Positions 36,871 to 44,420 of a DNA stretch of 64,000 bases are shown here, piece by piece. The translations under genes and the position numbers were made by a program. Location of the stretch: contig NZ_VICB01000004.1 in the NCBI RefSeq assembly GCF_006546835.1, forward strand, positions 372,001 to 436,000, in the 5' to 3' direction. The notes below the pieces were generated by a model. That model worked only from the letters and a program-made list of their open reading frames with translations, ran no database searches and was not told the DNA's origin. The DNA is from Actinomyces johnsonii (GTDB lineage Bacteria > Actinomycetota > Actinomycetes > Actinomycetales > Actinomycetaceae). Within the stretch, counting starts at the first letter, position 1. Every line of letters begins with the position of its first letter.

Positions 36871-37014
36871 TGGCGCACGGTGTGCCGTGCCCGACGGGCT
36901 GAGTTCCCACACCCGTCACCCCCGGGCACGCCGCACCGAGGCGTTGGTATCGGCTGGCTTTAGCTCACTCTTCCGGTAATGCCGGTCGGTATCGGCCCTA
37001 CCCCTTGGATCCAG
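36871..37014 (+). promoter_or_regulatory. Structured 5' leader with alternative hairpins
   Basis: GCACGG-TGTG-CCGTGC (36875-36890) forms a hairpin at the predicted RNA start. CGTGCCCG (36886-36893) can instead pair with CGGGCACG (36923-36930), enclosing GACGGG (36893-36898)/CCCGTC (36912-36917). The two folds share bases 36886-36890 and exclude each other. GGTATCGGC occurs twice further on, near 36945 and 36989. No known riboswitch motif was recognised. Confidence 0.4.
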
Positions 37015-37275
37015 ATGGATGGCCTCATGCACTACTCCCCATTCGCCGCCGGAACCGGACTGTTCGTTGTGTGGTACGTCGCTCCGGCAGGCTCCCTTCC
37101 CGCACTCGTTGCCCGTTTCCTCATTGACTGCGCCGGACTGGTATTCGTCGCCATCCTGGCATTCTTCCTGCTGACCAACCTCTACGGCGCCGTACGCGGC
37201 CTGCTCCCGCGCTCGCGCAGCGCCATGGGACGTCACGTCCAACGGCGCGGCGGCACGATGAGTCTGCGGGCGTGA
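37015..37275 (+). CDS. Small membrane protein preceding the GT2 synthase
   Basis: An 86-aa protein with hydrophobic stretches GTGLFVVWYVAPAGSL and LIDCAGLVFVAILAFFLLTNLYGAV followed by a basic tail (RGLLPRSRSAMGRHVQRRGG). Start is uncertain: ATG 37015 is used; ATG 36979 and 37027 are in frame and none has a good ribosome site. Its stop touches the GT2 start codon, so the two are coupled. Small membrane partners of this kind (IcaD, PgaD) are needed by processive N-acetylglucosamine synthases. That role is inferred from size, topology and position; there is no clear sequence match. Confidence 0.6.
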   Translation: MDGLMHYSPFAAGTGLFVVWYVAPAGSLPALVARFLIDCAGLVFVAILAFFLLTNLYGAVRGLLPRSRSAMGRHVQRRGGTMSLRA

Positions 37276-38831
37276 TGAGTACGCAGATTTCGTTGATGCT
37301 CATGGATCTCGGCCCCTCGAGCCCCCTGGGAATCCTCGACCGCGTCGGTTGGTGGGGCGCACTGGGAATGATCGCCGTCGCCCTCGTCTACACGCTGTTC
37401 ATGCTGCTGGCCTCCCGCGGGGCCCCGAAGCACGGTGGGGCCTCGCACCCGGATGCCCCGCTTCTCATTGTCATCCTCATGCCCTGCCTCAACGAGGCGG
37501 AGGTGATCGGAGCCAGTGTCAGGCGCCTTACCTCGATTCCGGACCCCGGTCTGCGCATCATGGTCATCGACGACGGCTCCGACGACGACACCGCCCAGGT
37601 GGCCGCCCAAGCCGGGGATGCACGGGTCGAGGTAGTGCGACGCCGTCCCCCGCACGCCCGTCTGGGGAAGGGGGAGGCGCTCAACGACGCGCTGTCGATC
37701 GTGCGCTCCCGCTGCACGTCGGTGTCCTCCTCCAGGGTAGTCGTGGGGGTCATGGACGCCGACGGCCGACTCGACCCGCACGCCATCGGCGAGGTCCGCA
37801 AGGCCTTCGCCCCCCAGGAGGTCGGTGCCGTCCAGATGGGCGTGCGCATCAACAACCGTTTCGGCTCACTGCTGGCCCGTATGCAGGACATGGAGTTTGT
37901 CATCTTCACCGAGGTCTTCCAGCGGGGACGGCGCCGAGTCCACAGCGTCGGCATGGGCGGCAACGCCCAGTTCGTCCGCCTCAGCGCGCTCGACGCCCTG
38001 GGCCCCAGGCCCTGGACCCGGTCCCTGACTGAAGACTTCGATCTGGGGATCCGGCTCAACGCCACCAGCTGGACCAACGAGTTCTGGCCCTCGGCCTCCG
38101 TCCACCAGCAGGGCGTGACCAACATGCGTCGCCTCATGCGCCAACGCACCCGCTGGTTCCAGGGAAACCTCCAAGCGCTGCACCTCCTGCGCTCCGTCGC
38201 CCGCGAGCAGAGGGGACTGGGACGCGCCGACACGCTCTGGCAGATTCTCACGCCCTACCTTCTTCTGACCGGGTCCCTGCTGACCCTGTCGTTCCTCATC
38301 ACGATGGTGACCGCCGCTGTGGCTGCGGTCCTGAGGTGGGAGCAGTCGTGGGCCTGGCTCGTGGGCGCCTACGTCATCGCCTTCGGGCCGGCGCTCATCT
38401 ATGCCTGGATCTACTGGCGCATCGAGCGCAGAGAGGGCCTGAACCTGATTAAGGCGGTGGGCTACTCCCATCTGTTCGTCCTCTACGGACTCCTTCCCAG
38501 CCTCTACGGCTGGCGAGCCGTGGCCAGGGAGATGACCGGACGAACCGGTTGGGCCAAGACGGCTCGCGAGGCCGAGCCGGCCCAGGGTGCCGATCCCTCC
38601 CGGACAGCTGCGGCCGTCGCCGCTCCGGGAGGGCCGCCGCCCGGAGGATCGCCGGGGCCGGGCGACCGACCCGCTCCACCCGGGGCTCGGCAGTCGCCAG
38701 CGCCAGCCGCATTGGGGACTCCTGATCAGGGTCGATCAACCCTGGCCGGCGCCCCCATGACCGGGGCGACGATCGTGGGGCGCAGCTCCCACCACACAGC
38801 GGGAAACCTGACCAATGAGGAGATGAGATGA
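37275..38831 (+). CDS. Processive family 2 glycosyltransferase (polysaccharide synthase)
   Basis: Membrane glycosyltransferase of the cellulose synthase/PgaC/hyaluronan synthase type, which polymerises an activated sugar and exports the chain. The 518-aa protein has an N-terminal membrane segment (WWGALGMIAVALVYTLFMLLAS). The GT2 domain shows PCLNEAEVIGASV, VIDDGSDDD (~100), DADG (~162), TEDFDLGIRL (~251) and QRTRW (~290), i.e. the full D,D,D,QxxRW set of processive enzymes. Three or more C-terminal membrane segments follow, then a Pro/Ala/Gly-rich tail of ~90 residues. No PilZ domain is present. The sugar is not fixed by sequence; the neighbouring epimerase favours GlcNAc/ManNAc. It overlaps the next gene (ATGA). 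Confidence 0.88.
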   Translation: MSTQISLMLMDLGPSSPLGILDRVGWWGALGMIAVALVYTLFMLLASRGAPKHGGASHPDAPLLIVILMPCLNEAEVIGASVRRLTSIPDPGLRIMVIDDGSDDDTAQVAAQAGDARVEVVRRRPPHARLGKGEALNDALSIVRSRCTSVSSSRVVVGVMDADGRLDPHAIGEVRKAFAPQEVGAVQMGVRINNRFGSLLARMQDMEFVIFTEVFQRGRRRVHSVGMGGNAQFVRLSALDALGPRPWTRSLTEDFDLGIRLNATSWTNEFWPSASVHQQGVTNMRRLMRQRTRWFQGNLQALHLLRSVAREQRGLGRADTLWQILTPYLLLTGSLLTLSFLITMVTAAVAAVLRWEQSWAWLVGAYVIAFGPALIYAWIYWRIERREGLNLIKAVGYSHLFVLYGLLPSLYGWRAVAREMTGRTGWAKTAREAEPAQGADPSRTAAAVAAPGGPPPGGSPGPGDRPAPPGARQSPAPAALGTPDQGRSTLAGAPMTGATIVGRSSHHTAGNLTNEEMR

Positions 38832-39541
38832 CAGCCACCACCGGCCCTCAGCACGTAGGAGTCCTTGACGGAGCCCGTCATGGCAAGGTCCTGCGCCGCG
38901 GACTACTGGTCGGCTGCGTCCTGGCACTGATCCTAGGAGTCACCGTGTACTGCCACGCCAGGGAAGCCGGCACCCATGACTGCGACCAATGGGAGATCGT
39001 CTTCGACGGCTACGGCGAGGCCTCGTGCGCAGACGGCCTGCTTCGCCTCAAGCCGACGTCGGCCAACTCCCAGGACAAGACGCATGCGGGACTGGCCAAG
39101 TCCACTACGGTCGAGGTCGAGGAGGGCAATGTCCAGACCATCCACACCAGGATGACCACCGTCAGTCAACTCCGTGAGGACGGCAGTCCCAACGCCTGGG
39201 AGGTCGCCTGGCTCCTGTGGAACTACTCCGACAACAACCACTTCTACGCCCTGGCCCTCAAGCCCAACGGCTGGGAGGTCTCCAAACAGGACACCGCCTA
39301 CGAGGGCGCCCAGCGCTTCCTGGCCTCCGGCAACACTCCCGTCTACCCGCCCGGGGCGAGCCACGATGTCACCGTCGCCATTGACACCACCAACCCAGCA
39401 GCGGTCAGCTTCGTCATCACCGTGGACGGAAAGGAGCTCGGAACAGTGACCGACTCCCAGACCCCCTACCGGTCCGGAGCCGTAGCGGCCTACTGCGAGG
39501 ACTCCGACGTCACCTTCACCCCGATTACCGAGGACCAGTGA
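38828..39541 (+). CDS. Membrane-anchored beta-sandwich (LamG/GH16-like) protein
   Basis: A 237-aa protein with a short cytoplasmic N-terminus, one membrane segment (RRGLLVGCVLALILGVTVYCHA) and an extracytoplasmic domain. That domain has the aromatic and strand pattern of LamG/DUF1080-like sandwiches: WEIVFDGYGEASCADGLLRLKP, EVAWLLWNYSDNNHFYALALKPNGWEVSK, HDVTVAIDTTNPAAVSFVITVDGKELGTV. It has three Cys outside the membrane segment. Start ATG 38828 has GAGGAGATGAG upstream and overlaps the synthase stop. Such domains often bind carbohydrate, which fits a chain-guiding or tethering role; no catalytic motif is visible. Confidence 0.65.
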   Translation: MTATTGPQHVGVLDGARHGKVLRRGLLVGCVLALILGVTVYCHAREAGTHDCDQWEIVFDGYGEASCADGLLRLKPTSANSQDKTHAGLAKSTTVEVEEGNVQTIHTRMTTVSQLREDGSPNAWEVAWLLWNYSDNNHFYALALKPNGWEVSKQDTAYEGAQRFLASGNTPVYPPGASHDVTVAIDTTNPAAVSFVITVDGKELGTVTDSQTPYRSGAVAAYCEDSDVTFTPITEDQ

Positions 39542-39635
39542 GACCGGTCCGAGGCGGCCATTGCCCATCCCGATCCCGATCTTGGCGACCGGCCGTATCG
39601 GCGCCCGATCCCGACACACCTGAGCAGGAGAACCC

Positions 39636-40841
39636 ATGACGACACACACCACGCCATCGGGCGGGCCCTTGAGGGTCATGCTCGTCTACGGCACCCGCCC
39701 GGAGGCGATCAAGCTCGCCCCCCTGGTGGCGGCCATGCGCGACGACGAGCGCTTCAACCCGATCGTCGTCGTCACCGGACAGCACCGCGAGATGCTCGAC
39801 CAGGTCCACGAGTTCTTCGGGATCGTTCCCGACGACGACCTCGACATTCATGCCCCGGGACAGACCCTCACCCAGATCACCAACCGCTCCCTGCAAGGGG
39901 TGGGCCGGGCGATCGAGGCACATCGTCCCGACGCCGTCGTGGTCCAGGGTGACACCACTTCCGCTTTCGCCGCCGCGCTCGCGGCCTTCTATCACGAGAT
40001 CCCCGTCCTCCATGTCGAGGCCGGCCTGCGCACCGGTAATATCTCCTCGCCCTTCCCCGAGGAGGCCAACCGGCGGCTCATCAGCCAGGTGACCACATTG
40101 CATCTGTGTCCCACCACTACCAGTCGGGACAACCTGCTGCGCGAGAACACCGACCCGCAGACCGTCCGCGTCACGGGCAACACCGTCATCGACGCACTCC
40201 TGGTCGCCGTCGACCGCCGGATCCCACCACCTGATGAGAACCTGGCGGCGGCTCTGGAGGACGGCTCCCGACGAGTCGTGCTCGTGACCGCCCACCGCCG
40301 CGAGTCCTGGGGCGAGCCTATGCGGGCCATCGGACGTGCCGTCGCCCGTCTGGCCGAGCACCACCCCGAGGTGCTCTTCGTCCTGCCGGTCCACCGCAAC
40401 CCCAAAGTCCGCGAGGACCTCCTGCCGCAGATCGAGGGCCACCGCAATGTTCTGTGGTGCGATCCGCTGGAGTACGGCGCCTTCTGCGCGCTTATCGACC
40501 GCTCCGACGTCGTCCTCACAGACTCGGGGGGCGTCCAGGAGGAGGCTCCCGCGCTGTCCAAGCCGGTCCTGGTCATGCGCGACAACACCGAGCGGCCCGA
40601 GGCCGTGGCCTTCGGTGTCGCCGAGCTGGTCGGAACCGACGAGGACCGCATCGTCGAGCGGGTCTCCACCCTGCTGACCGACGAGGCGGCCTACACGGCC
40701 ATGGCCCACGCCGCCAACCCCTACGGCGACGGGCACGCATGCGAGCGCATCCTGGCAGCCACCGCCGCCCTGTTCGGTCGTGGCGTTCCCCTGCCCGAAT
40801 TCGACCCAGTTCCCACTTCATCTCTCAAGGAGGATTCATGA
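39636..40841 (+). CDS. wecB: UDP-N-acetylglucosamine 2-epimerase (non-hydrolysing)
   Basis: Interconverts UDP-GlcNAc and UDP-ManNAc in the cytoplasm. The 401-aa protein shows the full family set: YGTRPEAIKLAPLV, TGQHREMLDQV, VQGDTTSAFAAALAAFY, HVEAGLRTGN followed by SPFPEEANRRLISQV, HRRESWGEPM, DSGGVQEEAPALSKPVLVMRD and NTERPEAV. AGGAG precedes the ATG. There is no UDP-ManNAc dehydrogenase nearby, so the expected product is ManNAc rather than ManNAcA. Its stop overlaps the next gene (ATGA). It probably supplies the substrate of the GT2 synthase. Confidence 0.95.
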   Translation: MTTHTTPSGGPLRVMLVYGTRPEAIKLAPLVAAMRDDERFNPIVVVTGQHREMLDQVHEFFGIVPDDDLDIHAPGQTLTQITNRSLQGVGRAIEAHRPDAVVVQGDTTSAFAAALAAFYHEIPVLHVEAGLRTGNISSPFPEEANRRLISQVTTLHLCPTTTSRDNLLRENTDPQTVRVTGNTVIDALLVAVDRRIPPPDENLAAALEDGSRRVVLVTAHRRESWGEPMRAIGRAVARLAEHHPEVLFVLPVHRNPKVREDLLPQIEGHRNVLWCDPLEYGAFCALIDRSDVVLTDSGGVQEEAPALSKPVLVMRDNTERPEAVAFGVAELVGTDEDRIVERVSTLLTDEAAYTAMAHAANPYGDGHACERILAATAALFGRGVPLPEFDPVPTSSLKEDS

Positions 40842-42790
40842 TTTCCCCGACCCTCATGTCATCTCGACGACGCCGCTGCGCACTGGCCGCCATCGCGGTG
40901 TGCCTGGGTACTTCCATTGCCTCTGTGGGCCCAGCCCAGGCCACGCCCCAGTCGGCTGTCTCCCAGCCGCAGGCCCGGGCCGTCGCGGCGAAGCAGGCCG
41001 ATGGCGCACAGGCCAACGACGCGGACCCGGCCAAGAACCCGCTTCCGGCCCCGCCCGAGCCCGCCGCCGCGGCCAAGAAGGAGCTCCCCCTCAAGGGCGA
41101 TAAGCAAGCCAACGTTGACCTGAACAAGCCCGCGCCCGCCGCGGGGCAGGTCCAGATTCGCGACTTGAAGCAGAATGCGCCCGAGATTCCTGTCGGCGCG
41201 GTGAGCTTCTCCAACCAGGACGCGGGACCCGCATCGACCCTGGTCCTGTTCGACACGACCGGTGACTACGCCAAGCTGGGGGAGTACTACGCCCTGAGTA
41301 TGGGCACCCTGGCCAGCCACTCCGGAACCGTGACCACCCTTCCCGTCAAGGACTATGTCGCAGGCCTGGCCGGTCGTTTCACCAACGTGGTCTACATCGG
41401 CTCGACCTACGATGAGCCCCTGCCGCGCGCCTTCATCGACGACACCCTCACCGGCAACGTCCCGGTGATGTGGTCCGGCTTCAACATTTGGCAGTTGACC
41501 AAGACCGATGCCGACCGTGCCGCCTTCACCCAGCGTTACGGCTGGGACGCCGCGACCTCCTACATCGACTCCACCGACCGCGTCACCAAGATCAGTTACA
41601 ACGGCGCCTCCCTGAAGCGCAACGAGCTCAACAGCGGCGGGATCATCGCTCCGCACATCACCCGCGAGAAGGACGTCAAGGTCCTGGGGCGCGCCGAGTG
41701 CTCCAAGTCTGACGGCGCGGCCACGGCCTGCGCGTCCGTCGCCCAGTCCGGGACCAACTCCTTCCCCTGGGCCGTCAGTTCCTCCGGACTGACCTTCATC
41801 GGCGAGATCCCCCTGACCTACCTGGGTGAGCAGGACCGCTACATCGCTGCCGCCGATATCCTCCTGGACTTCCTCCAGCCCAACGCCCAGCAGTACCGTC
41901 AGGCCGCCGTGCGCCTGGAGGACGTCACCCCGGACAGCGATCCGGAGGAGCTCCAGGCGATCGTCGACTACTTCTACAGCGAGAACGTTCCCTTCCAAAT
42001 GGCGGTGGTTCCCAAGTACATCGACCCCAAGGGCACCGAGAACAACGGCGTGCCCAAGGAGATGACTCTCAAGGACTCCCCGGAGTTGGTGGCCGTCCTC
42101 CAGGACGCCGTGAACAAGGGCGGAACGATTGTTCAGCACGGCACCACCCACCAGTTCGGCACTCTGGACAACCCGTACAATGCCGTGTCCGCCGACGACT
42201 TCGAATTCATCCGTTCGTGGTGCTCCACCACGAACGACACCAAAGCCCCCGCCGTCGACTGCCAGGACAAGTCCTACGTGCAGATCGGAGGCACCCTGCC
42301 GGGAACCTCCCAAGCATGGGCCGCGGAGCGCGTGGAGCAGGGGCGCCAGATCTTCGGCGAGGTCGGATTGCCGACTCCGGAGATCTTCGAGACCCCGCAC
42401 TACTCGGCTACCCGCGAGGCCTACTACGGCATTGGCGAGCAGTACCCGGTGCGCTATGAGCGCGAGCTTCTCTACGCCGGCACTCTGACCAACACCCAGG
42501 CTGGCCCCCACGATTACTACGGGCAGTTCTTCCCCTATGCGGTCAACGACCCCTACGGGTCCCACATCCTGCCGGAGAACCTGGGTAACTTCGAACCCAA
42601 TGAGATCAACCAGCACCCGCCGCGCCTGGCCCAGGAGGTCATCGACGCGGCCAAGCTCAACCTCGTCAACACTCATGCTACCGCCAGCTTCTTCTTCCAC
42701 CCCTACTACCCGCTGCCCGAGCTGAAGAAGATCGTCGCCGGCATCAAGGCCGAGGGGTACACCTTCGTTCCGGCTTCGGAGCTGAAGTGA
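40838..42790 (+). CDS. Secreted DUF2334 polysaccharide deacetylase-like protein
   Basis: A 650-aa protein starting at ATG 40838 with AAGGAGG at 40827-40833. It has a Sec signal peptide (basic MSSRRRRCALAAIAVCLGTSIASVGPAQA, ~1-35) and a Pro/Ala/Lys-rich linker to ~110. A region with VLFDTTGDYAKLGEYYALSMGTLAS follows, then the DUF2334 domain from ~355. That domain has RLEDV (E361, D362), HGTTH (H434, H438), PEIFETPHYSATREAYYGI and FFFHPYYPLPELKKI. DUF2334 belongs to the polysaccharide-deacetylase fold and includes B. subtilis YdaL, whose operon also encodes a GT2 synthase (YdaM). Here it likely deacetylates the exported polymer. In the first motif Glu replaces the usual first Asp. Confidence 0.82.
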   Translation: MISPTLMSSRRRRCALAAIAVCLGTSIASVGPAQATPQSAVSQPQARAVAAKQADGAQANDADPAKNPLPAPPEPAAAAKKELPLKGDKQANVDLNKPAPAAGQVQIRDLKQNAPEIPVGAVSFSNQDAGPASTLVLFDTTGDYAKLGEYYALSMGTLASHSGTVTTLPVKDYVAGLAGRFTNVVYIGSTYDEPLPRAFIDDTLTGNVPVMWSGFNIWQLTKTDADRAAFTQRYGWDAATSYIDSTDRVTKISYNGASLKRNELNSGGIIAPHITREKDVKVLGRAECSKSDGAATACASVAQSGTNSFPWAVSSSGLTFIGEIPLTYLGEQDRYIAAADILLDFLQPNAQQYRQAAVRLEDVTPDSDPEELQAIVDYFYSENVPFQMAVVPKYIDPKGTENNGVPKEMTLKDSPELVAVLQDAVNKGGTIVQHGTTHQFGTLDNPYNAVSADDFEFIRSWCSTTNDTKAPAVDCQDKSYVQIGGTLPGTSQAWAAERVEQGRQIFGEVGLPTPEIFETPHYSATREAYYGIGEQYPVRYERELLYAGTLTNTQAGPHDYYGQFFPYAVNDPYGSHILPENLGNFEPNEINQHPPRLAQEVIDAAKLNLVNTHATASFFFHPYYPLPELKKIVAGIKAEGYTFVPASELK

Positions 42791-42884
42791 TAACGGTTCA
42801 GGAAACGGCGCTGAGTCGCGTGTCTTCCACCACGACGGAACCGTTCGGTCGGAAAAACTCTCAAGAGACGGGAATAATGGTTCC

Positions 42885-44381
42885 ATGATTCTTGAAACCA
42901 ACCGCAGAAGGGCGCTGGCGCTCCTGGGGGCCGGGGTTATGGGAGCGTCAGTGTCCTCCTGTGGCCACGGGCACATGACCACGCCGCCGGCCATGGGCGA
43001 CGGCGCGACGACCCATCTGAGCCTCCACATCACCGACGCTCAGGGCAACGCCCTCAACCTCGAGGCGCTGCGGCGCATCCAGTCCAACGGCAGGGGCGAA
43101 GCCGGCTACGACGACGCCCTGCTGGACACCAGGACCCTGGAGGTCATCGCCGTCGGGCCGCTTTACCAGGACGAGGGCGGGGTCATCGGTCTCGACGTAC
43201 CCACGGGGCGCGCCTGCACCCTGACCATGTCGTGGCCCACCAGCCACGGGTACTCGGCCCTCATGGCGGATCTGCCCGCCTCCGGTGAGCACGATCTTCT
43301 GGAGCTGGCGGCCAGGACACTTCACGAGCATCAGGACGAGCGCTACCAGCAGGTTACCGCGCAGGGCCTCAAGGGCTCCGACGAGGCTGTGACGCTGCGG
43401 GCATCCGCCCAGCAGTCCCTGGATGGCTGCGCCACAGCCCAGTCCTGGACCGACAGAGGCCGCCTGGCGAACTCAGCCCTGGAGTCCGCCGCCGGGGTCC
43501 AGCTCGCCCTGGACCGGGCGCTCGTGGCCCAAGCACCGCAGGACGCCATCATCGGGGTCACCTTCACCCGAGTGCCCACTGCCGCCGAGATCACCGCCGC
43601 CCTGGCCTCGAACGGACCGGGGGGCGGCAAACGGAAGGTGTCGGCCCGGCTTGTGATCGGCGACCCCGGTGACGCCCAGGAGATGGCTGGCTGGAAAACC
43701 ACGGTCGACGCCCTGCATGCGCAAGGTGGCCTGGCTCTGGCTCAGATCTGCGACTCCCACGACATGGCCGCTCTGAGCGACGCTGCCTGGGACACGCGGG
43801 TCGACGCCCTCATCAAGGCCCTGCCGAGTGTGGACGCCTGGGAGATCGGAAATGAGATCGGGGGGGACTGGCTTGGCACCGGGCCGGTCGCCAAGGCCCT
43901 GCGCGCCGCCAAGGCGGTTCGCGAGCGCACCAGCGCCACCACAGTGCTCACCCTGTACTACCAGCTCGGACAGGCGGACCCGGCCTTCTCCCTGTTCAGC
44001 TACGCCGCCAGGGAGATCACCCAACCAATCAGGGACCTGGTCGACGTCGTCGGGCTGTCCGTCTACCCCCAGCTCCACCCGCTGGGTACGGCCGCCGACC
44101 GGATCCTGAGCACTCTGGACGCGGCCTTCCCGGCATCCCGGATCGCCGTCACCGAGCTGGGGTACGGGGCTGATGACCTCAACGCCGGCCCCTGGTGGTT
44201 CGGGTCGACAACCGACCCGGTCGTGGCCCGCACCGCCGTCGCCGAGCACGTCACCGGTGCCGCACTGGGACGCTCCGACGCCTGGGGCGCGCCCTTCTGG
44301 TGGTACTACCTCGAGGATCAGGTCGGAACCCCCGGAGGTGGGGTGGCTCCGGCCCTGGCCGCCGCATCCACCGGGTTCTAG
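42885..44381 (+). CDS. Lipoprotein with clan GH-A-like glycosidase domain
   Basis: A 498-aa protein. The N-terminus (RRRALALLGAGVMGASVSSC) ends in a lipobox-like VSSC, predicting a lipid-anchored exported protein. The C-terminal ~270 residues read as a TIM barrel: RLVIGDPGDAQEMAGWKTTVDAL, WEIGNEIGG with candidate acid/base E324, VDVVGLSVYPQL and AVTELGYG with candidate nucleophile E424. The ~100-residue spacing fits clan GH-A. It probably trims or releases the cluster's polymer, as the glycosidases of ica/pga/yda-type loci do. AATAAT (42873-42878) ends 6 nt before the ATG, so it may have its own leaderless promoter. Confidence 0.7.
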   Translation: MILETNRRRALALLGAGVMGASVSSCGHGHMTTPPAMGDGATTHLSLHITDAQGNALNLEALRRIQSNGRGEAGYDDALLDTRTLEVIAVGPLYQDEGGVIGLDVPTGRACTLTMSWPTSHGYSALMADLPASGEHDLLELAARTLHEHQDERYQQVTAQGLKGSDEAVTLRASAQQSLDGCATAQSWTDRGRLANSALESAAGVQLALDRALVAQAPQDAIIGVTFTRVPTAAEITAALASNGPGGGKRKVSARLVIGDPGDAQEMAGWKTTVDALHAQGGLALAQICDSHDMAALSDAAWDTRVDALIKALPSVDAWEIGNEIGGDWLGTGPVAKALRAAKAVRERTSATTVLTLYYQLGQADPAFSLFSYAAREITQPIRDLVDVVGLSVYPQLHPLGTAADRILSTLDAAFPASRIAVTELGYGADDLNAGPWWFGSTTDPVVARTAVAEHVTGAALGRSDAWGAPFWWYYLEDQVGTPGGGVAPALAAASTGF

Positions 44382-44390
44382 CGCGTGCAG

Positions 44391-44418
44391 CTGGGTGGGG
44401 GCTACTGCCCCCACCCAG
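44391..44418. terminator. Bidirectional terminator hairpin
   Basis: CTGGGTGGGGG pairs perfectly with CCCCCACCCAG (11 bp) around a 6-nt loop. It lies between the convergent glycosidase-like and helicase genes, 9 bp past one stop and 2 bp from the other. Confidence 0.7.
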
Positions 44419-44420
44419 CG

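Noticed and set aside
36871-37014. c-di-GMP riboswitch before the polysaccharide cluster
   Set aside because: Expected from analogy with exopolysaccharide operons, but the conserved cores of the known c-di-GMP classes are not present.
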